Of a DNA stretch of 40,409 nt, positions 7,585 through 15,486 are shown piece by piece. Position 1 is the first letter of the stretch, and each line of letters opens with the position of its first letter. Made by a program: the position numbers and the translations under genes. The notes beneath the pieces are model-generated. The model searched no databases, had not been told where the DNA came from, and worked only from the letters and a program-made list of their open reading frames with translations. Source of the stretch: Candidatus Hydrogenedentota bacterium (GTDB lineage: Bacteria; Hydrogenedentota; Hydrogenedentia; Hydrogenedentales; SLHB01); contig JACQVH010000076.1 of the NCBI GenBank assembly GCA_016209895.1, forward strand, positions 1-40,409, given 5' to 3'.

Positions 7585-7674
7585 CTCGGTCCCCCCGCAC
7601 GCGGGGGGACGACGCCACCTCGACCACAGCCCGCGACCGCGACACCTCGGTCCCCCCGCACGCGGGGGGACGAC
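7585..7674. CRISPR. Minimal CRISPR-like array: two 29-bp repeats, one 32-bp spacer, no cas genes in window
   Basis: Two identical copies of a 29-bp sequence lie at 7585-7613 and 7646-7674. Each holds the perfect inverted repeat GTCCCCCCGC / GCGGGGGGAC around two central bases. The sequence between them (7614-7645) is exactly 32 bp, giving a 61-bp period, which is the standard geometry of type I-E arrays; the GC-rich hairpin also fits that repeat class. One extra base before each copy also matches, so the repeat may be 30 bp. No third copy is found 61 bp to either side and no cas gene is in the window, so this is an orphan or relic array. Alternative: a duplicated extragenic palindrome. Confidence 0.45.
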
Positions 7675-7741
7675 CTGATCGGAATGGCTTGGTAGAGGCC
7701 GTTACGACGCTCCCTCACCGCTCGCGGAAAGGGTTCGGGTG

Positions 7742-7774
7742 GGGTCGGGGTGGTTTGAGCCGTAAGCCCGACCC
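7742..7774. terminator. GC-rich hairpin between symporter operon and tetR-like gene
   Basis: GGGTCGGG (7742-7749) and CCCGACCC (7767-7774) form a perfect 8-bp inverted repeat with a 17-nt loop. It lies 3' of the symporter operon. There is no T-run, so intrinsic termination is uncertain. Apart from this hairpin and the CRISPR-like repeats, I see no gene in 7535-7818. Confidence 0.3.
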
Positions 7775-7818
7775 GATTTCCGCGGCAATTTGCTGCGATT
7801 ACGCTGATTCTCAGGGGC

Positions 7819-7853
7819 TTGACTTAAATCATTCGATTGATTATATTAAACAT
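7819..7853 (+). promoter_or_regulatory. Promoter and probable operator of the TetR-family gene; implies a leaderless mRNA
   Basis: TTGACT (7819-7824) and TATATT (7842-7847) are separated by 17 bp, close to the sigma-70 consensus. Only 6 bp separate the -10 box from the ATG at 7854, so transcription should begin at or next to the start codon, giving an mRNA without a leader. Between the boxes lies the near-palindrome AATCATTCGATTGATT (7827-7842, one symmetric mismatch pair), well placed for autorepression by the TetR protein. Confidence 0.6.
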
Positions 7854-8591
7854 ATGACTAACCGACGAGGGCTTGCCGCTGACACGCCCCAGGCCATCTT
7901 GGACGCCGCCGAGGAATTGTTTGCATCCCAAGGCTATCACGGGGCCGGGACGCGAGCCATCGCGCAACGGGCGGGGGCTAATCTTGCCCTCATCAGCTAT
8001 TATTTCGGGTCGAAAGAGAAACTCTTCGAGGCGGTCGTAGAGCGCGGGTTGGCGGAAATAGAGAAAACCGTGACCGCCGCAACGCCCGTTGGAGGCGACA
8101 CGGATGATCTCTTTGAAATCACCCGTCGGCTGGTCGCCGCGCTATTGAGCCACCGCCTTTTCCTGAGGGTGCTATTCGCAGACCTTCTCGTTGGCCCTCG
8201 CGGTTGCAGTTTAGCGGCTTTCAATAAATTGGCCCGTGTGCTGCGTGCGACCCTGGAAGAAATCGGGGAGAATACCGTTCCACCAGGTTCGCTCTATGCG
8301 CAAGCGGGCCTGTCCAATATTATCGGGGCAACGTTTTCCACCATGGCATGCGGAGGACTGCCTGGTTTTGAAGGCACCGGGGAAGGGGTGTCATCGTTCC
8401 TCGGCCTAGCGACGCTACCCACTCGACTGGCGTCGGATGCAGGGGCCCCAAGAACCAAAAGGACAACCACGGTCCTTGCTCCGAGTGAACCAGGCTCCGA
8501 CATGGGGGGAGAAGGATCGCAGGGTATTTCCGACGCGTTCGAGCCGCCCATCGCACCTCAACGACGGCCTTCCGAAGACTGGCTCGACTAA
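7854..8591 (+). CDS. TetR/AcrR-family transcriptional regulator
   Basis: The product has 245 residues. The N-terminal TetR DNA-binding domain is clear at residues 14-60: AILDAAEELFASQGYHGAGT, then the helix-turn-helix RAIAQRAGANLALISYYFGS and KEKLFEAVVERG. The frame stays open far upstream, but the domain begins right after the ATG at 7854, which also follows a good promoter. The ligand-binding part seems normal to about residue 160. The last 80 residues are rich in Pro, Gly, Ser and Thr and do not look like TetR helices, which may reflect a frameshift or fusion. It stands upstream of the MarR-efflux operon and probably represses it or itself; the ligand is unknown. Confidence 0.85.
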   Translation: MTNRRGLAADTPQAILDAAEELFASQGYHGAGTRAIAQRAGANLALISYYFGSKEKLFEAVVERGLAEIEKTVTAATPVGGDTDDLFEITRRLVAALLSHRLFLRVLFADLLVGPRGCSLAAFNKLARVLRATLEEIGENTVPPGSLYAQAGLSNIIGATFSTMACGGLPGFEGTGEGVSSFLGLATLPTRLASDAGAPRTKRTTTVLAPSEPGSDMGGEGSQGISDAFEPPIAPQRRPSEDWLD

Positions 8592-8616
8592 GCGTGTAGG
8601 AATTCAAATAATTAGC

Positions 8617-8644
8617 TTGACTTTTTATTAGGGTACCATATACT
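8617..8644 (+). promoter_or_regulatory. Promoter of the MarR-efflux operon
   Basis: TTGACT (8617-8622) and TATACT (8639-8644) are separated by 16 bp, and no gene intervenes before the MarR start. The -35 box sits in the same CTTGACTT context as the TetR promoter. Transcription would begin near 8651. This is probably the main promoter for the regulator and the pump genes. Confidence 0.55.
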
Positions 8645-8699
8645 CTGAGACCCAAATGAATTGCTGGTTCACCCAGTTGACAAAGGTCTCTTCCGTCTA

Positions 8700-9206
8700 A
8701 TGAATCCTGAAACGTTGCAACAAGCCCGTAATCTCTTCGATACCGTACGCATGCTCAAGGATCGGCTCATTGCCCGCGTCAGTACGGCGTCCAACGCCCG
8801 CAACTCCGGAAGCCCGGGCATAGATTTCACCGTCCCCCAGATTAACATGCTCTCGACCATCCGGAAACGGGGGCAGGTGACCATTAAAGAGTTGGCGGAA
8901 TTGCTGCGAGTCTCCGCACCGTCGGCCTCGAGCATGGTGGACCGCCTGGTCGAGATGGGTGGGCTGAGCCGAGAACAAAACAAGCTGGATCGGCGGGAGG
9001 TGGTAGTGCGCATCACCGCGGAGGCGGAAGAGGCGATCGAGCAAACCGAACGACAGATGTTCGAGGGGATTGCCGAGATTCTGGAACGCATGGGCCCGGA
9101 AGACGCGCGGAAGTGGTGCGAAGTGTATGAGCGCATACGGGCGATATTAGAAACGGACCCGGACGTGCAGCGCCTGTTCGCGGCTCGTAAAGGAGGCGCT
9201 CAATGA
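8700..9206 (+). CDS. MarR-family transcriptional regulator
   Basis: The product has 168 residues counted from the ATG at 8700; a TTG at 8661 would add 13 residues that fit the family less well. The winged helix is at residues about 45-112: INMLSTIRKRGQVTIKELAE, then LLRVSAPSASSMVDRLVEMG (recognition helix) and the wing NKLDRREVVVRIT. Flanking helices form the dimer interface. MarR proteins usually repress nearby efflux genes and let go on binding a small aromatic compound. The stop overlaps the ATG of the membrane fusion gene (ATGA), so regulator and pump form one transcription unit that is probably self-repressed. Confidence 0.88.
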   Translation: MNPETLQQARNLFDTVRMLKDRLIARVSTASNARNSGSPGIDFTVPQINMLSTIRKRGQVTIKELAELLRVSAPSASSMVDRLVEMGGLSREQNKLDRREVVVRITAEAEEAIEQTERQMFEGIAEILERMGPEDARKWCEVYERIRAILETDPDVQRLFAARKGGAQ

Positions 9207-10531
9207 AGCGGCATAACGTGGCGATGGCGGCGCTGAGCGTGGGCGTATTGGCGCTAGGGGTGTTGGCCATGGCGGTCCTCATCAGCTTAAAGCGTCCCCC
9301 GGCCGAAGCCTCGAAGGGCGAACGGGCGGTAAGCGTCGAGGCGATGCGGGTACAGCCGGAGGACGTGCCAATCACCATCACCGGTTACGGCGAAGTGCGC
9401 CCGCTGAACGTGGTGAGCATCGCGCCAGAAGTGCCGGGCAAGGTCGTCGCAGTGCATCCCAACCTCGAGGTGGGCAAGATTGTGCTCAAAGGGGAAACAC
9501 TATTCGCTATAGATCCGCGGACGTACGAGACGCAGAAAGCGGACACGGAAGCAATGGTCGCGCAATTCCAGAAGACCATTCAGAAAGTTCAGACGCAACG
9601 AGCCAACGACCAGGAACGCCTCAAGACCTTGCAGCGGTCGCGAGAACTGGCGAACGCTGAGTTCCAGCGCGTGAAAGAACTATTCGAGAAGGACGAGGTG
9701 GGCACGCGTTCCGGCGTAGACGCCGCCGAGCGGGGATTTAACCTGGCCAGCGATCAGGCCCACCAACTCGAAGAAGGGCTCGAGGTTGCCGCGGTCCAAA
9801 TTCAGGAGGCGCAAAGTGCAATGGCCTCGGCGCAAGCCAAGCTCGAGATGGCCGAGTTAAACCTGCAGCGGACCCGCGTGCTCGCGCCGTTCGATGCGCG
9901 GGTGCGGTCGGTGCGACTCGAACAGGGCCAATACGTAACGCCAGGAGTTGAAGTTCTGAGCTTGGCGGACGATTCGGTCCTGCACATCTCGGTGCCATTA
10001 GACAGTCGCGACGCGCGCCATTGGCTGAAGTTTAACGGACACCAAGCGGCCGCCGATGCGGCCTGGTTCCACGACGTCGAACCCGTGACGTGTACCATCC
10101 GTTGGACGGAGGACAAGTCGGCGCACGTGTGGGAAGGGGTGCTGGACCGCGTAGAGAAGTTTGACCAGGCAACGCGCACCCTGACGGTCGCATTGCGAAT
10201 CGAAGGTTCCAACGCGCTCTCGAAAGACGCCGAGCAACTGCCCTTGGTGGAAGGCATGTTCTGCCTGGTTGAAATCCCGGGGAAGACCTTGACTGGCGCG
10301 TACCGTCTGCCGCGCTGGGCGGTCAGCTTTGAAAACACGGTGTATCTGGCCGTCGAGAATCGGCTGCGGACCGTACCGGTGGAAGTGGCGCGCACGGAAG
10401 GCGAATCGGTATTCGTTTCCGGAGGGTTGAACGCGGGCGACGCGGTGATCACCACGCGTCTGGTAAGCCCGTTGGAGAATTCGCTGCTCCATCTCAGCGT
10501 TTCTGAACCCGCGTCAGGGCCGGCCTCATGA
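9203..10531 (+). CDS. RND efflux periplasmic adaptor (membrane fusion protein, HlyD/AcrA type)
   Basis: The product has 442 residues. An N-terminal hydrophobic segment at about 8-28 (VAMAALSVGVLALGVLAMAV) is a signal anchor or signal peptide; no lipobox Cys is seen. The first half of the lipoyl domain (VVSIAPEVPGKVVAVHPNLE) is followed by a long alpha-helical hairpin at about 105-215, rich in Glu, Gln, Lys and Ala. The lipoyl domain then closes with RVLAPFDARVRSVRLEQGQY, and beta-barrel and membrane-proximal domains follow. The protein bridges the inner-membrane pump and the TolC-like channel. Its ATG overlaps the MarR stop and its stop overlaps the pump ATG, so subunit synthesis is coupled. 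Confidence 0.92.
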   Translation: MKRHNVAMAALSVGVLALGVLAMAVLISLKRPPAEASKGERAVSVEAMRVQPEDVPITITGYGEVRPLNVVSIAPEVPGKVVAVHPNLEVGKIVLKGETLFAIDPRTYETQKADTEAMVAQFQKTIQKVQTQRANDQERLKTLQRSRELANAEFQRVKELFEKDEVGTRSGVDAAERGFNLASDQAHQLEEGLEVAAVQIQEAQSAMASAQAKLEMAELNLQRTRVLAPFDARVRSVRLEQGQYVTPGVEVLSLADDSVLHISVPLDSRDARHWLKFNGHQAAADAAWFHDVEPVTCTIRWTEDKSAHVWEGVLDRVEKFDQATRTLTVALRIEGSNALSKDAEQLPLVEGMFCLVEIPGKTLTGAYRLPRWAVSFENTVYLAVENRLRTVPVEVARTEGESVFVSGGLNAGDAVITTRLVSPLENSLLHLSVSEPASGPAS

Positions 10532-13500
10532 AGAAGCTGATCGCCGCGTTTGCGAAGAACACCGTCTTCGCCAACATTTTTCTGTTGGCGCTTCTCCTAT
10601 TGGGCATCCTCGCGGCCGTGACGATGAACCGGGAGTTTTTCCCGGAGTTCTCGACGGACGTGATCATGATTTCGGTGCTGTACCCGGGGGCCGACCCGGA
10701 AGAAGTAGAAGAGGGAATTTCGCGGAAGATTGAAGACGCGATTGACGGCCTGCAGGGCATCAAACAATACAACACGATCTCGAACGAAAACCTGTCGCTC
10801 ACCTACGTCGAGGTGGCCAAAGGCAACGACACGGAGGAAGTGAAGGACCGGGTACGCAATCAGGTGGACGCCATCTCGACGTTTCCGCCGGAAGCGGAGC
10901 AACCGATCATTTCGGAAATCCTGATCGAGGATGAAGTGGTGTTCCTCGCCCTCTGGGGCGACCTGCCGGAAAAGCAGCTCAAGGAATGGGCCGAGGACAT
11001 CAAGGACGAGTTGCAGAACGATCCGGAAATCTCACAAGTAAAAATCTCCGGAACGCGGGATTACGAGATCGCGATCGAGGTTTCCGAGGAGCGGCTGCGC
11101 GAGTATGGAATCACGTTCGCGCAAGTCAGCCGCGCCGTCCGGCGGGGCAGCATGAATTTGTCCGGGGGGACCATCCGCACCAAAGGGGAAGAAATCCGCA
11201 TCCGTACCGTGGGCCGCAAATACACGGGCCAGGACTTCGCTTCAATTATCGTAATGGCCCGTCCGAACGGGGAAATAATTCGTTTGGATCGGCTCGCGAC
11301 CATCCGGGATGATTTCACCGAGGACCCGCTCTTCTCGACCTTTAATGGGGAACGCTGCGCCAATATCGAAATCTATAAGACGTCCGACGAGGACGCGATT
11401 GCCATTGCGGAGCGGGTGCGAAGATTCGCCGAGGACAAACAAAAGACGTTGCCGGCCAACCTGCACGTGACGATGTGGGGCAACCGATCGGAACTGATCG
11501 AGGGTCGCATCCGCGTGCTGACCACGAACGGAATTCAAGGTTTGGTCCTGGTCTTCCTGCTCTTGTGGCTGTTCTTGGACTTCAAGTTGAGTTTCTGGGT
11601 GGCGATGGGTCTGCCCATCTCGTTCTGCGGGGCATTGGGCGTGGTTTGGATGCTCGGCGGCACGATAAACATGATCTCGTTGTTCGGTCTAATCATGGTG
11701 CTCGGCATTTTGGTGGACGACTCGATTGTGGTCGGCGAGGCTATCTATGTTCACCGACGCGCGGGCAAACCGGCGCTGCAAGCGGCAGTTGACGGGGCCG
11801 GCGAAGTCGCGATTCCGGTAATCGCCGCAGTGACGACCAATATCGTGGCCTTCATCCCGCTGTGGTTCGTCGCGGGCATCATGGGGAAGTTCATTGCCAT
11901 ACTACCGACGGTAGTCATCGCGTGCATGGTGTTCTCGCTCTTCGAATGCCTGCTGATGTTGCCGGCGCATCTCAGCATGTTGGCGGAAATGAAGCGCGAG
12001 GTCGGTCCGGGGCACCCGTGGAAACAACGCGCCCAGGCTATCCGCCACGCCCTTGCGCACCGTCTGGAAAGGTTCGCGTCGCACGGGTATGGCAGTTTCG
12101 TGGCCTTGGCGCTGCGTTGGCGGTATGTCACGTTGGCGACGGCGCTCGCCGTGGTGCTCGTTACCGTCGGTTTGGTGACGGGCGGCCTCATCAAGTTTGT
12201 ACTGTTCCCGCCGGTAGACGGCAATGATCTCAACGCGAGCATCGAGTTTCCGGACGGCACGCCGCTCGAGGTGACAAAAGCGGCGCTCCACCAGACTCAG
12301 CAGGCGTTGGAACGCGTGGCCGCGGGCATGAAGACCGCGAGCGGCCAGCCCCTCATCAAACATGTATACGCCGTGGCCGGCGAAGGCACGGTGGGCCGCT
12401 TCGGACGCCAAGTTGGAAGTCAGTTTGGTCGCATCCGCGTGGAATTGCTCCGGACCGAGGACCGCGGCATCCATTACCAGGACATTATTGTGCCGTGGGA
12501 AAAGGAGATCGGACGCCTTCCGGGGGCCATTTCACAACGCTTCGGCGGGGTCCAGACGGGACCGGGCGGCGCGCCGATCGAGGTCTGGCTTCAAGGCAAC
12601 GACCTGGATACCATTCTGGCGGCGGCGAACGAATTAAAGGAGAAGCTGCAGACCTACGACGGGGTCTACCAGATTGAAGACGACTTCCGGCCGGGAAAGA
12701 ACGAGTTGCGCGTAGACGTCAAACCCGACGCGCACGTACTAGGCTTGACGCTCGACGACTTGGCGCGCCAACTGTACGCGGGCTACTACGGCGAGGAAGC
12801 CGATCGCTTGCAACGGGGTCGCGACGATGTGCGGGTGAAGGTACGGTATCCGGAAAGCGAGCGCAAGACGCTCGGCGAGTTGGAGAACGTCCGCATCCGA
12901 ACCCCGCAAGGATTTGAGGTGCCGTTCTTATCGGTGGCGCAGGTGGATTTCGAACCGGGATACGCCAATATCAAACGCACCGACGGCCAGCGACGGGTTT
13001 CGGTGACGGCGGAGGTGAACTACAATATTGCGAATGCTGCGGAAGTCCTGGGGGACCTTCGCGAGAAGTTCTTAAGCGATCTGACGGCGAACTACCCCGG
13101 GGTGGCTTGGTCTATCCAGGGCGAGCAAGAGAACACGCGGGAATCGGTCGCAAGCCTTCGGCAGGGGTTCGTGGTTGCGTTGCTGGGCGTATTCGTCATC
13201 ATTTGCACTATATTCCGATCATACGTCCAGACGCTCGTGATCATGGTGACGATCCCGTTCGGCATCATCGGCGCTGTTTACGGCCATTTGCTGTTTGGTC
13301 TGCCGCTGACCATGTTGAGTTTGTTCGGGATTGTCACGCTGGCGGGCGTGGTGGTGAATGATGCGATCGTTCTGATCGAATGTTTCAACAATCTCTTGGC
13401 CGACAACGTGCCGTTCTACGAGGCGCTGAAGCGGGCGGGTATTCGTCGGTTCCGGGCAATTGTTCTCACGTCGGTCACGACCATGGGCGGTCTCGCGCCG

Positions 13501-13764
13501 CTAATTATGAACAAAGATATGCAGGCGCAATTCTTGATTCCCATGGCGCTATCCATTGCCGCCGGTGTCGCCTTCTCGACTTTGCTTACCTTGGTGTTCA
13601 TCCCATGCCTGTTGGCCATCGTCAACGACATTCGGAAGGCCGTACACCGGTTGGTACACGGCGTGTGGCCCACGGCCGAAAGTCTGGAACCGGCGGTGAC
13701 GCGATTGAAGACCTTATATGATCATGGTCTGACGCAGACAGATGTGAGCGGAGACATATATTAG
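10528..13764 (+). CDS. RND-family inner-membrane efflux pump (AcrB/MdtB type)
   Basis: The product has 1078 residues, the normal size for an AcrB-type pump, with the expected TM helix at the N-terminus (FAKNTVFANIFLLALLLLGI), two large periplasmic loops and two six-helix bundles. The proton relay in TM4 is present as D397-D398 (LGILVDDSIVVGE). In TM10 the position of AcrB Lys940 is Asn944 (GVVVNDAIVLIE), which is seen in other RND branches. Such pumps expel drugs, bile-like compounds or lipids using the proton gradient. The substrate cannot be told. It is the third gene of the MarR operon, linked by an ATGA overlap, and the outer membrane channel follows. Confidence 0.93.
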   Translation: MKKLIAAFAKNTVFANIFLLALLLLGILAAVTMNREFFPEFSTDVIMISVLYPGADPEEVEEGISRKIEDAIDGLQGIKQYNTISNENLSLTYVEVAKGNDTEEVKDRVRNQVDAISTFPPEAEQPIISEILIEDEVVFLALWGDLPEKQLKEWAEDIKDELQNDPEISQVKISGTRDYEIAIEVSEERLREYGITFAQVSRAVRRGSMNLSGGTIRTKGEEIRIRTVGRKYTGQDFASIIVMARPNGEIIRLDRLATIRDDFTEDPLFSTFNGERCANIEIYKTSDEDAIAIAERVRRFAEDKQKTLPANLHVTMWGNRSELIEGRIRVLTTNGIQGLVLVFLLLWLFLDFKLSFWVAMGLPISFCGALGVVWMLGGTINMISLFGLIMVLGILVDDSIVVGEAIYVHRRAGKPALQAAVDGAGEVAIPVIAAVTTNIVAFIPLWFVAGIMGKFIAILPTVVIACMVFSLFECLLMLPAHLSMLAEMKREVGPGHPWKQRAQAIRHALAHRLERFASHGYGSFVALALRWRYVTLATALAVVLVTVGLVTGGLIKFVLFPPVDGNDLNASIEFPDGTPLEVTKAALHQTQQALERVAAGMKTASGQPLIKHVYAVAGEGTVGRFGRQVGSQFGRIRVELLRTEDRGIHYQDIIVPWEKEIGRLPGAISQRFGGVQTGPGGAPIEVWLQGNDLDTILAAANELKEKLQTYDGVYQIEDDFRPGKNELRVDVKPDAHVLGLTLDDLARQLYAGYYGEEADRLQRGRDDVRVKVRYPESERKTLGELENVRIRTPQGFEVPFLSVAQVDFEPGYANIKRTDGQRRVSVTAEVNYNIANAAEVLGDLREKFLSDLTANYPGVAWSIQGEQENTRESVASLRQGFVVALLGVFVIICTIFRSYVQTLVIMVTIPFGIIGAVYGHLLFGLPLTMLSLFGIVTLAGVVVNDAIVLIECFNNLLADNVPFYEALKRAGIRRFRAIVLTSVTTMGGLAPLIMNKDMQAQFLIPMALSIAAGVAFSTLLTLVFIPCLLAIVNDIRKAVHRLVHGVWPTAESLEPAVTRLKTLYDHGLTQTDVSGDIY

Positions 13765-13797
13765 TGGCTAGCTGCCAGTGGTCCGTGGCTAGTGAAC
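13763..13797. repeat. Short-word repeat between pump and outer-membrane channel genes
   Basis: The gap contains the repeated word GTGGCTAG (two copies) with intermediate variants such as CAGTGGTCC. It is of the same nature as the word arrays in other gaps, but shorter. It falls between two genes that would otherwise be expected to be directly adjacent. Confidence 0.45.
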
Positions 13798-13824
13798 CGT
13801 AGGCGGCGGCAGTGGGTCAACTCG

Positions 13825-15363
13825 ATGTTTGTGAGGGCTAAATTGAGAACGGAGTTGTGGACGATCGGTGCGGTAGTTCTTCTTGGGAGTATCCTTGTGT
13901 GCTCACTGTGCCTGGCGGAGGAAACGGCGCCGGGTGGTTCCGATGGCGTTGTTCTTCCGGAACAACTTGACTTGGCGACGGCGCAGCGGATTGCGCTCGA
14001 ACAGAATCCTTCGCTCCAAGCGGTGGAGGCTCGAGTCCAGCAAGCAGAAGCTCGGGTTCACCAGGCGCGGGCGGCCTATTTTCCCCGAGTGGATGCGTCC
14101 GTGTCCGGGTCTAAGACCTGGATTTCCGAGACGGTGTACACCAATGCGCGAAACGCCGCGTTCGGAGGCGCGCTGGGGGGATTGCAGTCCATCTTTTACC
14201 GACTTGGCGACCCCAACGCGAGCTCTTTCATTGTCCCGCAACTCCTTATTACCGGCTACCAGGCTCTTGAGGCGCGCAACGCCGTGGACGACTCCCTGGA
14301 TAATTATCGCGCCAGTTTTGTGGCGACTTGGCTTATCTTCGACGGATTCGGGCGAAATTTCAGTAACCGCGTGGCCCGGTATGGGGCGCGCGAGACGGAG
14401 GCGGCCTATCAGGAAGCCAAGCGTCTGCTGCTGTCTGGTGTGGCGACCAGCTTCTATGGGGCGCAATTGGCTCGCGAGGACCTCGAGATCGCGAAGGCCG
14501 ACGAAGCCTTCAACCAGCGCCAGCTTACGGAAGCGAAGGCGCGGCGCCGGGTGGGGACTGGCTCGCTGAGCGACGAATTGAACTTTGAAGTGCGGGTCAA
14601 CGCGGCGCGGGCCGCCCTTATCCGGGCAGAGCAGAACTACAATGTGGCCTTGATTGGGCTCGGCGAATTGTTGGGCCAGCCCGAACAATTGAAGCCGGAA
14701 ACGATACAACTCGCGGCGTTGACGCCGGAAAGCCCGGATGCGCTGGAACGGCCCGAACCGCAAGCGCTAACCCAGTCCGCCTTGGAGCATCGTCCGGAGA
14801 TGGCGCAGAGCCGCTACGCTTTGCAGCGCACGGGTGCGTCTGTGGGATTACGGCGCGCGGAGTTCTTCCCCAAAGTGACCGCCTCGGCATCCAAGGACGC
14901 CACGCGCACCACGGACCTCGAGTTTCGCGAAGACGATTTCGCGACCACGGTGGGTGTTGGCGTTTCCTACAACTTGTTTGCGGGAGGTCTAAATCGCGCA
15001 CGGTTGACGGAATCTAAGGCCGCACGTACCGAAGCTGAGCGCAACTTGAAGGCCGCCGAGGATCGCGTCATTGCGGACGTGCAGCAGGCCGTCGAGGACT
15101 TAAAGGCGGCCCAGGACGAACTGAAACTGCAAACCGAGAATGCGGGCTACGTTCAACGCAATCGCGAACTGGTCGAGAAGGAATACGCGGCCGGCCAGGG
15201 ATCGTTGGTGCGGTTGAATCAGGCGCAGCGGGACTTGGTCGAGGCGCAGGGTCGCTTGGCGCTGGCAAGGGTGTCGTTGCGGCTGGCCTGGTATAACTTG
15301 CGCTCCGCCACGGGGGAGACGGTGTCCGAGGGGGACATGGCGCCGGACGGCCAAGCGAAGTAG
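13825..15363 (+). CDS. TolC-like outer membrane efflux protein
   Basis: The product has 512 residues from the ATG at 13825, chosen because a signal peptide follows directly (TELWTIGAVVLLGSILVCSL, then CLAEE); the GTG at 13792 lies in the repeat-like spacer. The two-fold OEP repeat is visible: LDLATAQRIALEQNPSLQAV with a long helix, and again EHRPEMAQSRYALQRTGASV with VGVSYNLFAGGLNRARLTES and a C-terminal helix rich in Ala, Glu and Arg. Such proteins form a trimeric beta-barrel and periplasmic tunnel that completes the tripartite pump with the two genes upstream. No strong ribosome site was found before the start. Confidence 0.88.
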   Translation: MFVRAKLRTELWTIGAVVLLGSILVCSLCLAEETAPGGSDGVVLPEQLDLATAQRIALEQNPSLQAVEARVQQAEARVHQARAAYFPRVDASVSGSKTWISETVYTNARNAAFGGALGGLQSIFYRLGDPNASSFIVPQLLITGYQALEARNAVDDSLDNYRASFVATWLIFDGFGRNFSNRVARYGARETEAAYQEAKRLLLSGVATSFYGAQLAREDLEIAKADEAFNQRQLTEAKARRRVGTGSLSDELNFEVRVNAARAALIRAEQNYNVALIGLGELLGQPEQLKPETIQLAALTPESPDALERPEPQALTQSALEHRPEMAQSRYALQRTGASVGLRRAEFFPKVTASASKDATRTTDLEFREDDFATTVGVGVSYNLFAGGLNRARLTESKAARTEAERNLKAAEDRVIADVQQAVEDLKAAQDELKLQTENAGYVQRNRELVEKEYAAGQGSLVRLNQAQRDLVEAQGRLALARVSLRLAWYNLRSATGETVSEGDMAPDGQAK

Positions 15364-15372
15364 CCTACGCTC

Positions 15373-15419
15373 CGTGGCACCGTCAAGCCACGCTTTGGGC
15401 GTGACTTTACCGTGCCACG
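15373..15419. terminator. Two-level hairpin after the efflux operon
   Basis: CGTGGCAC (15373-15380) pairs with GTGCCACG (15412-15419), and a shorter CACGC/GCGTG stem lies inside. It sits 9 nt after the channel gene stop and before the ABC operon. There is no T-run, so it may be a transcript-stabilising or factor-dependent element rather than an intrinsic terminator. Confidence 0.4.
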
Positions 15420-15486
15420 CGACCAATCTGAGTTTCGATTCGCCGGCGATTGATAAAGATTTCTCCGGCCACTATCATCGTGCGGC

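Noticed and set aside
6947..7645. Minus-strand frame of 232 codons across the end of the symporter operon and the first CRISPR-like repeat
   Set aside because: It runs through the repeat and has no start signal or family match; the plus-strand gene at 6935 is better supported by its GTGA junction.
7239..7853. Upstream extension of the TetR frame by 205 codons
   Set aside because: It crosses another gene and the CRISPR-like repeats; the TetR domain and promoter both place the start at 7854.
13903..14763. Minus-strand frame of 286 codons over the outer-membrane channel gene
   Set aside because: Antisense shadow; Arg-rich with no motif.
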